DNA from: an uncultured Oscillospiraceae bacterium
GTDB lineage: Bacteria; Bacillota; Clostridia; Oscillospirales; Acutalibacteraceae
Assembly (NCBI GenBank): GCA_900541565.1
Contig: UQKB01000015.1
Coordinates: 1-46,865 of the forward strand
Direction of reading: 5' to 3'
DNA: 46,865 bases
Positions 19,327 through 28,395 of this stretch are shown piece after piece. Made by a program: the position numbers and the translations under genes. The stretch's first letter is position 1; every line of letters begins with the position of its first letter. Under the pieces are notes generated by a model that saw nothing but the letters and a program-made list of their open reading frames with translations, did not search any database and had not been told where the DNA came from.

Positions 19327-19358
19327 CCGCTTTATAGCGGGCTTGTTATGTTTATTTT
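19326..19358 (+). terminator. Weak terminator after the structured RNA
   Basis: Six-bp stem CCCGCT/AGCGGG (19326-19331 and 19336-19341), TTAT loop, followed by a broken T-rich tail (CTTGTTATGTTTATTTT). Some transcription may continue into rny. Confidence 0.5.
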
Positions 19359-19460
19359 AAGCAGACAATTGAATATTATCCGTAATAACGGCTCTTTGAG
19401 TTGATTAATTTTTATGAAATTTAGCATTGAAAAAATCAAATCAAGGAGGTGTCCATTCAG

Positions 19461-21014
19461 ATGGATTTATGGTTGGCGATCGTGCTGATCGTAGTAATTG
19501 CAGCCGCATGTGGCGGCGCTGCTTTTTTTGCCGGCATCAATCACAGAAAAAAGATTGCGGAAGCGGCAATTGGCTCTGCGGAAGCGGAAGCCAAAAAAAT
19601 TGTAAGCGAAGCTTTGAAAACGGCGGAAGCCAAGAAGAAAGAAATTATTTTAGAAGGTAAGGACGAAACACACCGACTGCGAAATGAATCAGAAAAAGAA
19701 TTAGCAGAAAGAAGAAGAGAAGTACAAAGACAGGAACGCAGAATTCAATCCAAGGAAGAAACGCTTGACAAAAAACTGGAAAACCTGGAAATAAAAGAAG
19801 AGAAGGTACAAAAACGGCTGAAAGCCGCCGATGAAAAATTTGAAGAAGCGGAAATGGTCAAAAAAAGCCAGTTTGAGATGCTTGAGCGTATTTCCGGTTA
19901 TACGGCTGAACAGGCAAAATCCTACCTCTTAAACGAGCTGGAAAGCCAACTGACCCATGAAAAGGCCGTACGGATCCTAGAATATGAACAGCAGTTGAAA
20001 GACGAAAGCGAGCAAAAAGCAAGAAATATTATTTCGCTTGCAATACAGCGCTGTGCGGCAGACCATGTGGCAGAGGCGACGGTTTCCGTTGTACCACTGC
20101 CGAACGACGAAATGAAGGGCCGCATTATCGGCCGCGAAGGCAGGAACATACGCACCATTGAAACGCTTACCGGCGTGGATTTGATCATTGATGATACACC
20201 CGAGGCAATTACGCTTTCCAGCTTTGAACCGGTTCGGCGTGAAATTGCAAGGGTCGCGCTTGAAAAGCTTATATCCGACGGCCGGATCCACCCGGCAAGG
20301 ATTGAAGAAACCGTAGAAAAAGCAAGAAGAGAAGTAGAAGCCACAATCAAGAAAGAGGGCGAGCGCGCCGTAATAGAGGCGGGTGTCAACGGTATTCATC
20401 CTGAGCTGATCAAGCTGCTCGGCCGGCTGCGCTACCGTACAAGTTATGGACAAAACGTGTTGAACCATTCGCTGGAGGTTTCTTATCTTGCGGGCATCAT
20501 GGCAAGCGAGCTTGGCTTGGATCCCGCTATTGCCAAAAGGGCCGGTTTGCTGCATGACATTGGTAAAGCCCTTGACCACGAAATTGAAGGCTCTCATATC
20601 GAAATCGGCGTGGATGTCGCAAAAAAATATAAGGAAAGCGAAGCCGTTATTCATGCGATCCATGCGCACCACGGCGATATCGAGGCCAAAACGGTCGTTG
20701 CCTGCATTGTACAGGCTGCAGACGCTATTTCCGCTGCAAGGCCTGGTGCACGGCGTGAAAATCTGGAAAACTATATTAAACGTCTGCAAAAGCTGGAAGA
20801 GGTCGCGTCTTCGTTTAACGGTGTGGAAAACTGCTTTGCCATCCAGGCCGGGCGTGAGATCCGCATTATGGTAAAACCCGAGGTCATTAACGACGAGCGT
20901 ATGATCCCGCTTGCCAGGGAAATTTGCCAAAAGATTGAATCTGACCTGGAATACCCCGGCCAGATCAAGGTCAATATCTTACGGGAAAGCCGGGCCATTG
21001 AATACGCTAAATAA
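19461..21014 (+). CDS. rny: Ribonuclease Y
   Basis: Membrane-anchored endoribonuclease that starts mRNA decay in Firmicutes. 517 residues from ATG at 19461. A possible GTG at 19449 overlaps the AAGGAGG and is rejected as a start. Order: one N-terminal membrane helix ([20 protein letters not shown]), a long charged coiled coil to about residue 200, a KH domain ([20 protein letters not shown], about 218-237), and an HD hydrolase domain with the metal motif [14 protein letters not shown] and a downstream [12 protein letters not shown]. All hallmark residues are present. It stands downstream of the candidate structured RNA and upstream of the S-box of metK. Confidence 0.98.
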   Translation: MDLWLAIVLIVVIAAACGGAAFFAGINHRKKIAEAAIGSAEAEAKKIVSEALKTAEAKKKEIILEGKDETHRLRNESEKELAERRREVQRQERRIQSKEETLDKKLENLEIKEEKVQKRLKAADEKFEEAEMVKKSQFEMLERISGYTAEQAKSYLLNELESQLTHEKAVRILEYEQQLKDESEQKARNIISLAIQRCAADHVAEATVSVVPLPNDEMKGRIIGREGRNIRTIETLTGVDLIIDDTPEAITLSSFEPVRREIARVALEKLISDGRIHPARIEETVEKARREVEATIKKEGERAVIEAGVNGIHPELIKLLGRLRYRTSYGQNVLNHSLEVSYLAGIMASELGLDPAIAKRAGLLHDIGKALDHEIEGSHIEIGVDVAKKYKESEAVIHAIHAHHGDIEAKTVVACIVQAADAISAARPGARRENLENYIKRLQKLEEVASSFNGVENCFAIQAGREIRIMVKPEVINDERMIPLAREICQKIESDLEYPGQIKVNILRESRAIEYAK

Positions 21015-21104
21015 AGTACACAAGCTGCATATCTGCTCATGGCGAAAGCCTGTGCAAACAGCCAGCGCTATTATACAAGACTATTATAAATTCAATAACA
21101 TCTG

Positions 21105-21239
21105 CTTATCAAGAGTGACGGAGGGACAGGCCCTGTGAAGTCCGGCAACCTGCAGTTTTTGCAAGGTGCCAAATCCTGCGGTAAAGCCGGAAGATGAGTT
21201 TTTAAATCCGCTTTCTGGTTTATCCGAAAGCGGATTTTT
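21105..21239 (+). promoter_or_regulatory. SAM-I riboswitch (S-box) with terminator, upstream of metK
   Basis: The aptamer runs from CTTATC (21105-21110) to GATGAG (21193-21198), which pair as P1. Conserved core strings are AAGAGTGACGGAGGGAC, GAAGTCCGGCAACC, AAGGTGCCAAATCCTGC and GCCGGAAGATGAG. The expression platform is a 12-bp terminator stem (21204-21215 with 21226-21237) and a U-tract. Bound SAM should stabilise the terminator and lower metK expression, a feedback loop on SAM supply. Confidence 0.97.
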
Positions 21240-21278
21240 GATTTCAACACGCATTTTTATCACGAAAGGAAGGTTTTT

Positions 21279-22466
21279 ATGGAAAAACATTATTTTACAT
21301 CTGAATCCGTAACAGAAGGACACCCCGATAAAGTCTGCGACCAAATTTCCGACGCCGTTTTGGACGCGATCCTGGAACAGGATCAAAACGCCCATGTCGC
21401 CTGCGAGGTAACGTGTACCACCGGTATGGTGCATGTTATGGGGGAAATCACTACCGACTGCTATGTGGATATTGCTTCTATTGCAAGGGAAGTGATCTGC
21501 TCCATTGGCTATGACGACCCTGCCTGCGGCTTTGACGGAAACACCTGTGCTGTGCTTACTTCCATCGACGCGCAGTCCGGCGACATTGCCATGGGCGTAA
21601 ATCAAAGTCTGGAGCATAAAAACGGGGCGCAGGACGCTTATAACCTATATGGGGCCGGCGACCAGGGTATGATGTTCGGTTACGCCTGCGATGAAACGCC
21701 GGAGTTGATGCCCATGAGCGCTTCCCTTTCCCATAAGCTTGCAAAACAGCTTACAAAGGTACGCAAAGACGGTGTTTTATCTTATTTGCGGCCTGACGGA
21801 AAAACGCAGGTTACAGTGGAATATGAAGGCGACGTCATCCGCCGTGTGGAAGCTGTTGTTGTTTCCACACAGCACGACAGTGCCATAACGCTGGAGCAGA
21901 TCCGCAAAGATATTTTAAAGCATGTAATCCAACCTGTTATCCCGGAGCATCTGCTCGATCAAAATACAAAAATCTTTATTAACCCAACCGGACGCTTCGT
22001 GGTCGGCGGTCCGGTGGGCGACAGCGGCCTGACCGGCCGTAAAATTATTGTAGATACCTACGGGGGCTTTGCCCGCCATGGCGGCGGCTGCTTTTCCGGC
22101 AAGGACCCCACCAAAGTGGACCGCAGCGCGGCCTACGCGGCCCGCCATATTGCAAAAAACATTGTGGGCGCCGGCCTTGCAAAAAGGTGCGAGGTACAAC
22201 TGGCCTACGCAATTGGCGTGGCACATCCCCTTTCCGTTATGGTAGACAGCTTTGGCACCTCTGCTTATACAAATGCACAGCTTGCCAGTGCGGTCAAGCA
22301 GGTCTTCGACCTGCGCCCCGCCGCTATTATCGACCGCCTGCGCCTGCGCGACACCAAATACCGGCCGCTTGCTGCCTATGGGCATATGGGCAGGGAAGAG
22401 CTTGACGTAGCCTGGGAAAAGCTCGACCAAGTGAAGGCGCTGCAGCAACAGCTACAGGCGCCTTAA
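21279..22466 (+). CDS. metK: S-adenosylmethionine synthetase
   Basis: Makes SAM from methionine and ATP. The 395 residues carry [20 protein letters not shown] at the N-terminus, the methionine/ATP loop [20 protein letters not shown], the P-loop-like [20 protein letters not shown] and [11 protein letters not shown]. Length is normal. AAGGAAGG precedes ATG. It is the gene controlled by the S-box directly upstream and is closed by a strong terminator, so it forms a single-gene SAM-responsive unit. Confidence 0.98.
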   Translation: MEKHYFTSESVTEGHPDKVCDQISDAVLDAILEQDQNAHVACEVTCTTGMVHVMGEITTDCYVDIASIAREVICSIGYDDPACGFDGNTCAVLTSIDAQSGDIAMGVNQSLEHKNGAQDAYNLYGAGDQGMMFGYACDETPELMPMSASLSHKLAKQLTKVRKDGVLSYLRPDGKTQVTVEYEGDVIRRVEAVVVSTQHDSAITLEQIRKDILKHVIQPVIPEHLLDQNTKIFINPTGRFVVGGPVGDSGLTGRKIIVDTYGGFARHGGGCFSGKDPTKVDRSAAYAARHIAKNIVGAGLAKRCEVQLAYAIGVAHPLSVMVDSFGTSAYTNAQLASAVKQVFDLRPAAIIDRLRLRDTKYRPLAAYGHMGREELDVAWEKLDQVKALQQQLQAP

Positions 22467-22474
22467 TCTAAAAT

Positions 22475-22515
22475 AAAAAGGACTTTGCAGCAAGTATTTC
22501 TGCAAAGTCCTTTTT
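22475..22515. terminator. Bidirectional terminator after metK
   Basis: Sixteen-bp arms (22475-22490 and 22500-22515) containing GGACTTTGCAG/CTGCAAAGTCC, with T-runs on both strands. It serves metK and the converging DUF4358 gene. Confidence 0.92.
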
Positions 22516-22568
22516 TAATATTCTTTTTCAAGCCCTCGTGCAACTGTACCCCCCGGCCTTGGCCGTCT

Positions 22569-23102
22569 TTATCCTTGCTCTACAATGGATTTAAATACTG
22601 TGGCGGCCGCTTCTGCATCGTCCGCCACTGCCACAAACGCATACACCCCGCTGTGCGCTACCGTATATTCCTGTAAAAGCGCATATTCCTGCGGGCTGTT
22701 CCTAAAGCCGGACGCGCGCTGGACCATATGGTCAGCGATCACCGCGTCAAGCTGCGGCATATAATTGGCGTCTGCTACTTCAAAACAGGCAATTTCAAAT
22801 GCAGATTCCGGAGAATTGGAAACATAGACCGTGCTGCCGTCTACAAGCCCCTCAGGAAAAACATAATGTCTGGAAACCTGGTCTTCCTCCGTTTTAGAAA
22901 GATTTTCATATCCCATGTGCTTGATCACACCGGCAGTAATTGTATCGGTAGAAAGCCGGTCGCCGGTGGCATCTGCCTTTATGCTCTGCACGTCTTGCTT
23001 TCCCATCCACTGGATCGAAAAAACAGACAAGACCACCGCTCCGATAATAATGACCGCCAAAGCGGTTACCGTCCATAGAACTCTCTTTTTATACGGCGCC
23101 AT
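22569..23102 (-). CDS. DUF4358 domain-containing membrane-anchored protein
   Basis: 177 residues from ATG at 23102, which follows GGGGTGG by seven bases. A more upstream TTG frame start has no ribosome-binding site. One N-terminal membrane helix (VLWTVTALAVIIIGAVVLSV) anchors a short extracellular domain with the DUF4358 pattern: Asp-Glu-Asp/Glu before a Tyr-rich strand, SAFEIACFEVADANYMPQLD, RNSPQEYALLQEYTVAHSGV and YAFVAVAD. Small proteins of this family are common in Clostridia and have no assigned function. It follows thrS by 41 bp and may be cotranscribed with it. Confidence 0.8.
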   Translation of the reverse strand: MAPYKKRVLWTVTALAVIIIGAVVLSVFSIQWMGKQDVQSIKADATGDRLSTDTITAGVIKHMGYENLSKTEEDQVSRHYVFPEGLVDGSTVYVSNSPESAFEIACFEVADANYMPQLDAVIADHMVQRASGFRNSPQEYALLQEYTVAHSGVYAFVAVADDAEAAATVFKSIVEQG

Positions 23103-23143
23103 ATATTTCCACCCCTTTTGCAGTTGCAACGCGTCTGCCTGCC

Positions 23144-25084
23144 TTATCGTGTCTTTGCAGCAATTTCCTCTGTAATGCTCTTAATAAAATCGGCAAGCGC
23201 ACAGGCGCCCAGGTCGCCCTTTTTCCTGGAACGGATCGAAACTGTCCCGTTTTCTATATCTTTATCACCAAGCAAAAGCATATAAGGCACTTTTTCAAGC
23301 TGTGCCTCACGGATTTTATAACCGATCTTTTCGCTCCTGTCGTCCACTTCACAGCGGATTCCATTGGCTTCAAGCGCTTTGCGGACCTGCTGAATTTTTT
23401 CAATGTGCCTGTCGGCGATTGGCAACAGCTTTACCTGTACCGGTGCAAGCCAAGTCGGGAAGGCACCTGCATACTTTTCAATCAGCAGCGCCAGCGTCCT
23501 TTCATAACAGCCTATAGAGGTCCTGTGGATAATATAGGGGTTTTTCTTCACACCGTCTTTGTCCACATATTCCATACCAAATTTTTCCGCCAGCATCTGG
23601 TCGATCTGCAGCGTAATCAGCGTATCTTCCTTACCGTGAACATTCCGGATCTGGATATCAAGCTTCGGCCCGTAAAAGGCTGCCTCTCCAACTCCGATTA
23701 CATATGGAATCTCCAAGTGATCCAGAATCTTTTTCATGGCGCTCTGCGCCTCGTCCCATTGCTCTGGCGTTCCAATAAACTTTTCCCTGTCGTTGGGGTC
23801 CCATTGCGAAAAGCGGTAAGAAACATCCTCATAAAGCCCCAGCGTTTTCAGCATATAAATTGCAAGCTCCAGGCAGCTTTTAAATTCCTGCTCCAGCTGT
23901 TCGGGCGTACACATCAAATGCCCCTCTGAAATTGTAAACTGGCGCACGCGGATCAATCCGTGCATTTCCCCGCTGGCCTCATTGCGGAACAGTGTAGACG
24001 TTTCATTGTAACGCAGGGGAAGATCCCTGTACGAACGCCCCCTGTTTAAATATGCCTGATACTGGAACGGGCAGGTCATGGGGCGCAATGCAAAAACCTC
24101 TTTGTCGCTTTCTTCGTCGCCCATGACAAACATGCCGTCCTTGTAATGGTCCCAATGGCCTGAAAGCTTATACAGATCGCTTTTTGCCATATACGGCGTT
24201 TTTGTCAAAAGCCAGCCGCGCTTCTGCTCCTCATCCTCCACAAAGCGTTGCAGCGTCTGGATAATACGCGCCCCTTTTGGAAGCAAAATAGGAAGACCCT
24301 GGCCAATCAGGTCCGACGTTGTAAAAAGTTCCAATTCGCGGCCCAGCTTGTTATGGTCTCGGCTTTTTGCCTCCTCCACCCTTTTAAGGTACTCTTCCAG
24401 CTGCGAAGCCTTCGGGAACGCCGTCCCATACACTCTGCAAAGCTGCGCATTTTTTGCATCGCCCCGCCAGTATGCGCCCGTGCAGTTTGTAAGCTTGATT
24501 GCTTTCAACGGCGCTGTCGTCAGCAGGTGCGGGCCTGCGCACAAGTCTGTAAATTCCCCTTGCTTATAAAAGCTGATCGGCTCACCCTTTTGCGCATGTT
24601 CGTTTGCAAGCTCTACCTTATACGGTTCTTCCATCTCTTGCAAAAGCTTGATCGCCGCATCCGGTGTAAGCGTAAATCTTTCAAGCGCAAGGCCGCTTTT
24701 GACAATAGATTTCATTTCCGCTTCTATGCTTTCCAAATCTTCCTGTGTAAAGGGCTTTTCCACATCAAAATCATAATAAAACCCGTTGTCCACAGCCGGG
24801 CCGATCGCAATTTTGGCACTGGGATACAGCCTTTTAACCGCTTGCGCCAGCACATGGGACGCCGTGTGCCAAAAGGCCTTTTTCCCCTCTTCCTCTTCAA
24901 ACGTTAAAAGCTCCAGCGTACAGTCTTTTGTAAGCTCCGTACGCAAATCGCAAACAGAACCGTCTATCTTACAGGCACACACGGCTTTAAACAGGCCGCC
25001 GCCTAGCAATTTTGCAACTTCCGCTGCAGTGGTGTTTTCTTCATACTCCTTTACAGCGCCATTTTTCAATGTTACCTGAATCAT
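23144..25084 (-). CDS. thrS: Threonyl-tRNA synthetase
   Basis: 646 residues from ATG at 25084 (MIQVTLKNGAVKEYEENTTA). The frame is open further upstream but only through the T-box leader. Domains in order: TGS (1-60), the editing domain with HTASHVLAQAVKRLYP (about 74-89), the class II catalytic core (RPMTCPFQYQAYLNRGRSYR, FRNEASGEMHGLIRVRQFTI, SEGHLMC) with zinc ligands Cys and His, and the anticodon-binding domain ending GDLGACALADFIKSI. The TCPFQ and SEGHLMC variants are usual for clostridial ThrRS. It charges tRNA-Thr and clears Ser mischarged on tRNA-Thr. Confidence 0.97.
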   Translation of the reverse strand: MIQVTLKNGAVKEYEENTTAAEVAKLLGGGLFKAVCACKIDGSVCDLRTELTKDCTLELLTFEEEEGKKAFWHTASHVLAQAVKRLYPSAKIAIGPAVDNGFYYDFDVEKPFTQEDLESIEAEMKSIVKSGLALERFTLTPDAAIKLLQEMEEPYKVELANEHAQKGEPISFYKQGEFTDLCAGPHLLTTAPLKAIKLTNCTGAYWRGDAKNAQLCRVYGTAFPKASQLEEYLKRVEEAKSRDHNKLGRELELFTTSDLIGQGLPILLPKGARIIQTLQRFVEDEEQKRGWLLTKTPYMAKSDLYKLSGHWDHYKDGMFVMGDEESDKEVFALRPMTCPFQYQAYLNRGRSYRDLPLRYNETSTLFRNEASGEMHGLIRVRQFTISEGHLMCTPEQLEQEFKSCLELAIYMLKTLGLYEDVSYRFSQWDPNDREKFIGTPEQWDEAQSAMKKILDHLEIPYVIGVGEAAFYGPKLDIQIRNVHGKEDTLITLQIDQMLAEKFGMEYVDKDGVKKNPYIIHRTSIGCYERTLALLIEKYAGAFPTWLAPVQVKLLPIADRHIEKIQQVRKALEANGIRCEVDDRSEKIGYKIREAQLEKVPYMLLLGDKDIENGTVSIRSRKKGDLGACALADFIKSITEEIAAKTR

Positions 25085-25110
25085 TTTTCTACATTCCTTT
25101 CCTGTTTTTA

Positions 25111-25350
25111 TGTAATAAAAAACAGCCCCATCCCAAAGGGACGAGGCTGTGCCCGTGGTTCCACCCAATTTTAGCAGAAATACTCTGCCCTTTTCAGACC
25201 TGTAACGCGGTCAGACGGCGCGCCTTGCTACCGGCGCGCGCTCAAAGGTGGTAAAAACAACCTTTCTGCTGCTGCGCTTTCAGCCTGCGGCGCATGCTCT
25301 CTGACGCAAAAAATATGGCTGTTTTCTTCCTTTTCAACGCTTTTATATTT
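25111..25350 (-). promoter_or_regulatory. Threonine T-box riboswitch leader of thrS
   Basis: The T-box GGTGGAACCACGGGC lies at 25152-25166 (minus strand). It is followed by a terminator with 13-bp arms (25122-25134 and 25138-25150) and a U-tract at 25111-25122. The probable specifier is ACC (Thr) at 25250-25252, in the same register to the conserved UUUGAG as in the tyrS leader. Confidence 0.93.
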
Positions 25351-25356
25351 TTTATA

Positions 25357-25385
25357 ATCGTAGCACAGTTTTACAACGCTGTCAA
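25357..25385 (-). promoter_or_regulatory. Promoter of the thrS T-box leader
   Basis: Minus-strand TTGACA (25380-25385), 17-bp spacer, TACGAT (25357-25362). It directly abuts the 3' end of the upstream dockerin gene. Confidence 0.75.
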
Positions 25386-25404
25386 GCGGTGTGCCTTTTT
25401 TCTA

Positions 25405-26823
25405 TTACAGCCTGGCGATCGCCCTTTGTATTGCCAATACGTCACTGGTGTTTACCCTGTCGTTTCCGTCGTAGTCGGAAATTCTTAGCTGAAATGGTGT
25501 CAACTGTGACACAGCAGATAAATATTTTTGTATTTCCAGCACGTCTGTAAGCGATACGTTGCCGTCGCCGTTTATATCACCCGGCTTTTCACTGAGCGCC
25601 TGGAAAGCAATATTACAGGATCTTGCATATGTATAAGCATAGCTTAAACGATAGCCTGAAATAGAAAGCCGCGGACAATTTACAAACGCATCCAGCGCTA
25701 TTTCTGCAACAGTGTCCAGCAGCTTGATCTGTGTAAGCCTTGTGCAGCCGGAAAACGCCTCACTTTGTATATCTGTCACAGCAATCCCCACCGTTACATC
25801 CTCAAGCGCCGTACAGCCGGAAAACGCACCGCTTGACAAAGTGTGAAAGCTGCCGTCTATTGTGGCGGTGGTAAGCGCCGTGCAGCCGGAAAACGCACCG
25901 CTTCCCAAATAAGTTACCGTTTTGGGGATCCGCACCGCAGCTAAAGCCGTACAGTCTGCAAAGGCCTGGTCATCAATAAAAAACACGCTTGCAGGCAATG
26001 CAAGTTCCGCAAGCCCACTGCAGCCGGCAAACGCCCGCATCCCTATACTGAATACGCTTTGCGGTATCGTTACAGACCGAATTGTCTTATTTTGGTAAAA
26101 AGCGCCTGCTGCAATCTGCCGCACACTGTCCGGAATCGCCGCACTTGCAGAATTCCCGTTATATTTTATTAAAATGCCGTCGCCCTGCACAACAAAATCC
26201 TCATTGTAGCCAGCAAGCCATTTTGTGTTTTCAAAAGCAAGCGGACCGATCGACTGCACCGTCTGCGGTATGGAAACTGAAGCAAGGTTTTGACAGTCAA
26301 AAAAAGCGCCCTCCCCTATTTCCAGCACGCTGTCCGGCAGCGTGACCGATGTAATATCCAGATGGTTTGCAAACGCATAGGCGGCAATGGAAGCAACGCC
26401 CTGCGGTACAGCAGCTTCTTTATCTGTGCTGTTATAGGCAATCAAAACCGCGTTGATACAAACATATGGATCGCTTTGGGCACCAAGCCACGCCGTATTG
26501 TCAAACGCGTGTGCGCCTACTGAAACAATGCTGTCTGTATAATCTACCGTTTGCAGATTCCTGCAGCCGCTGAACGCATTGTTGCCAATATAATACACAT
26601 CGTCCGGAATTGTAACGCTTTTTATCTGTGTATTCCCCGCAAAGGCCCCATCGCCAATAGAATATACGCCAGAGGGGACCGTTACCGCTTGTCCGGTCCC
26701 GTTATATTTGATAAGTACGCCGTCCTCTACCTCAAATTCTGCAGCCGCACCGGCCGAAAAAGGCACAACCCACAAGAGGAACACCACAATCAGGAAGACG
26801 GAAAGACCCCTATACCGCTTCAT
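25405..26823 (-). CDS. Secreted BspA-type leucine-rich-repeat protein with C-terminal dockerin
   Basis: 472 residues from ATG at 26823 (MKRYRGLSVFLIVVFLLWVV, a signal peptide ending near SAGAAA). A GTG 90 bases upstream lacks a ribosome-binding site. The body is a series of LRR_5 units of about 23 residues with the core AFAGCSGLAELALPASV or IGDGAFAGNTQIKSVTIP, interrupted twice by GILIKYNG-type strands. The C-terminus (about 405-472) is a type I dockerin with GDINGDGNVSLTDVLEIQKY and DYDGNDRVNTSDVLAIQRAI. BspA-like repeats usually mediate adhesion or protein-protein contacts on the cell surface; the dockerin suggests display through a cohesin scaffold. It is the second dockerin protein here. 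No cohesin gene is in the window. Confidence 0.9.
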   Translation of the reverse strand: MKRYRGLSVFLIVVFLLWVVPFSAGAAAEFEVEDGVLIKYNGTGQAVTVPSGVYSIGDGAFAGNTQIKSVTIPDDVYYIGNNAFSGCRNLQTVDYTDSIVSVGAHAFDNTAWLGAQSDPYVCINAVLIAYNSTDKEAAVPQGVASIAAYAFANHLDITSVTLPDSVLEIGEGAFFDCQNLASVSIPQTVQSIGPLAFENTKWLAGYNEDFVVQGDGILIKYNGNSASAAIPDSVRQIAAGAFYQNKTIRSVTIPQSVFSIGMRAFAGCSGLAELALPASVFFIDDQAFADCTALAAVRIPKTVTYLGSGAFSGCTALTTATIDGSFHTLSSGAFSGCTALEDVTVGIAVTDIQSEAFSGCTRLTQIKLLDTVAEIALDAFVNCPRLSISGYRLSYAYTYARSCNIAFQALSEKPGDINGDGNVSLTDVLEIQKYLSAVSQLTPFQLRISDYDGNDRVNTSDVLAIQRAIARL

Positions 26824-27028
26824 ACAACCATACCAGCTTTCTCTTTTGCAATCTTTTTGCCCATTTTCCTGCGCGCTTTGGACGTCTGCGTACTTTTCCC
26901 TGCTGTGCCACACAATCGCAGGACAAAATGTGCACAGGTATACGCCTTACGCACAAAGCTGTCGTTTTTATTATAACAAAAGGGCCAGCTTTTGGAAAGC
27001 CCGCCCTGTTAAAATTTACATTTTCTTT

Positions 27029-28141
27029 TTATTCCTTGTGATCGTTTTCAGAAAGCTCTAAAATCAAACGGTCAATATCATCCAGCTTACTTGCGTAATC
27101 GGAAAATCCGTCGTCTTTTTTCGTTTGATCCTGCGCGCCTCTGTTGTAATATCCCACATAATCCACCGGATTGTTTTCCTTTCTGTCAGCCGCTTCAACC
27201 TGTGACATAATAGCTTCAGCGCGCGCCGTTTCAGGATCGGCAGCCTGCCCTGACGTCAGGCTCTGCCTTGTATTTTCATGACCGACAGGCAATTGCGCCT
27301 CCTGCGGCACCGTATCGACCGCTAAATCGTCCTCCTTCTGCTTTTCTTTTGCGCCGGCCGTCAACTCTATCAGGAAGAACAGGATATAAAGCGCAAAGGA
27401 GAGGAATTCAAACACACGAATATTTGCAAAGAAGTCCACGCCTTGCCCGCTTTGGATCAAAGAGGCAAAAAGCGCGCCCGCATAAGCAAAAATGACAACC
27501 ACCGCGGGCAGCCCGTAAAGAAAACAGGCTTTTACCGGGTTTTTCCCTTTCAGTTTGATATAAACCATGGAAACATTGAACAGAAAAAGCGTTGTAAAAA
27601 CCATATAAACCAGGTCGGACATATCCTTAGCCGCCGGGGAAATCGCGGTATAGCTTGCAAACGTCAGAACCAGGCGGCCGCAGCACCAGATGGTGGGAAG
27701 AAGCATGAGAAACGGCATATTCTTTGCGCGATTGTACCCCGTCAAAGAGGAAATCCCCATAACAATGATCATTGCGCCTCCCGCTAAGGACAAAAGCGCA
27801 TCGATCCCGCTGAGCCAATCAAAAATGCCGGCGTTTATCATTTGGATCACCAAAAGGACTGCATCTGTCAAAAGCAGCGCACCGGTAAGAATGGCAAAAA
27901 AGCCTGCAAATATATTTCGCCCAATGTCGTATTCCGGCGCGGTTTTTTTGTCGGCAAAGCAAAAGATTGCAAGGATAACAAAAAGCGCGACAATACTGCC
28001 CACAAAAATGATAGATACCAAGCCGCTGTCCAAAAAGCCTTTATCTACGCCGCTGTCAATAAACAGCACCTGATAAATGCGTAAAAAAACGGCTGCAAAA
28101 ACGACCGGAATAAACGGAATCCACGACAACTTGCTTTTCAT
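27029..28141 (-). CDS. Polytopic membrane protein of unknown function
   Basis: 370 residues from ATG at 28141, which follows GGAGG by 11 bases; a TTG six codons earlier overlaps that Shine-Dalgarno and is rejected. About eight hydrophobic helices fill residues 10-255 (for example IPFIPVVFAAVFLRIYQVLF, GLVSIIFVGSIVALFVILAI, AVVVIFAYAGALFASLIQ, LSFALYILFFLIELTAGA). A charged cytoplasmic-type tail of about 110 residues ends with YASKLDDIDRLILELSE. I do not recognise the family. Gene neighbours (a dockerin gene and the spoIID-like gene, divergent) do not suggest a role. Confidence 0.7.
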   Translation of the reverse strand: MKSKLSWIPFIPVVFAAVFLRIYQVLFIDSGVDKGFLDSGLVSIIFVGSIVALFVILAIFCFADKKTAPEYDIGRNIFAGFFAILTGALLLTDAVLLVIQMINAGIFDWLSGIDALLSLAGGAMIIVMGISSLTGYNRAKNMPFLMLLPTIWCCGRLVLTFASYTAISPAAKDMSDLVYMVFTTLFLFNVSMVYIKLKGKNPVKACFLYGLPAVVVIFAYAGALFASLIQSGQGVDFFANIRVFEFLSFALYILFFLIELTAGAKEKQKEDDLAVDTVPQEAQLPVGHENTRQSLTSGQAADPETARAEAIMSQVEAADRKENNPVDYVGYYNRGAQDQTKKDDGFSDYASKLDDIDRLILELSENDHKE

Positions 28142-28395
28142 ATACGCAAACGCCTCCAATGTTTTATCAAGAATAATGGGAATAAATAAAGTTTTTTAAA
28201 TATATACATGAAACAGGCTTGTTTTCTTTTCATATGCGTAAAGGGTGTACGTTTTATTTTAATTCAATTCCATAGTTCTGTCAATATAAAACCGCGATTA
28301 CAACATTCTATCTGCACAAATACACACAGGCAGCGCCATATGTTTCTAAATCTCCATATGCGCAGCCGTAAAATCAGAAAGAAAAGGGTTTGTAA

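Larger units (their letters stand above)
18935..19460. other. Divergent intergenic region gap/rny
   Basis: About 525 bp between two divergent genes, without a protein-coding frame that has a ribosome-binding site. From the left it holds a promoterless AT- and GC-mixed stretch (18935-19097), a plus-strand promoter (19098-19126), a candidate structured RNA (19133-19326), a hairpin terminator (19326-19358) and the rny 5' region with its Shine-Dalgarno at 19443-19449. Confidence 0.6.

Noticed and set aside
25085..25168. N-terminal extension of thrS
   Set aside because: The frame is open through the T-box and terminator sequence only. The ATG at 25084 has the Shine-Dalgarno and starts the TGS domain.
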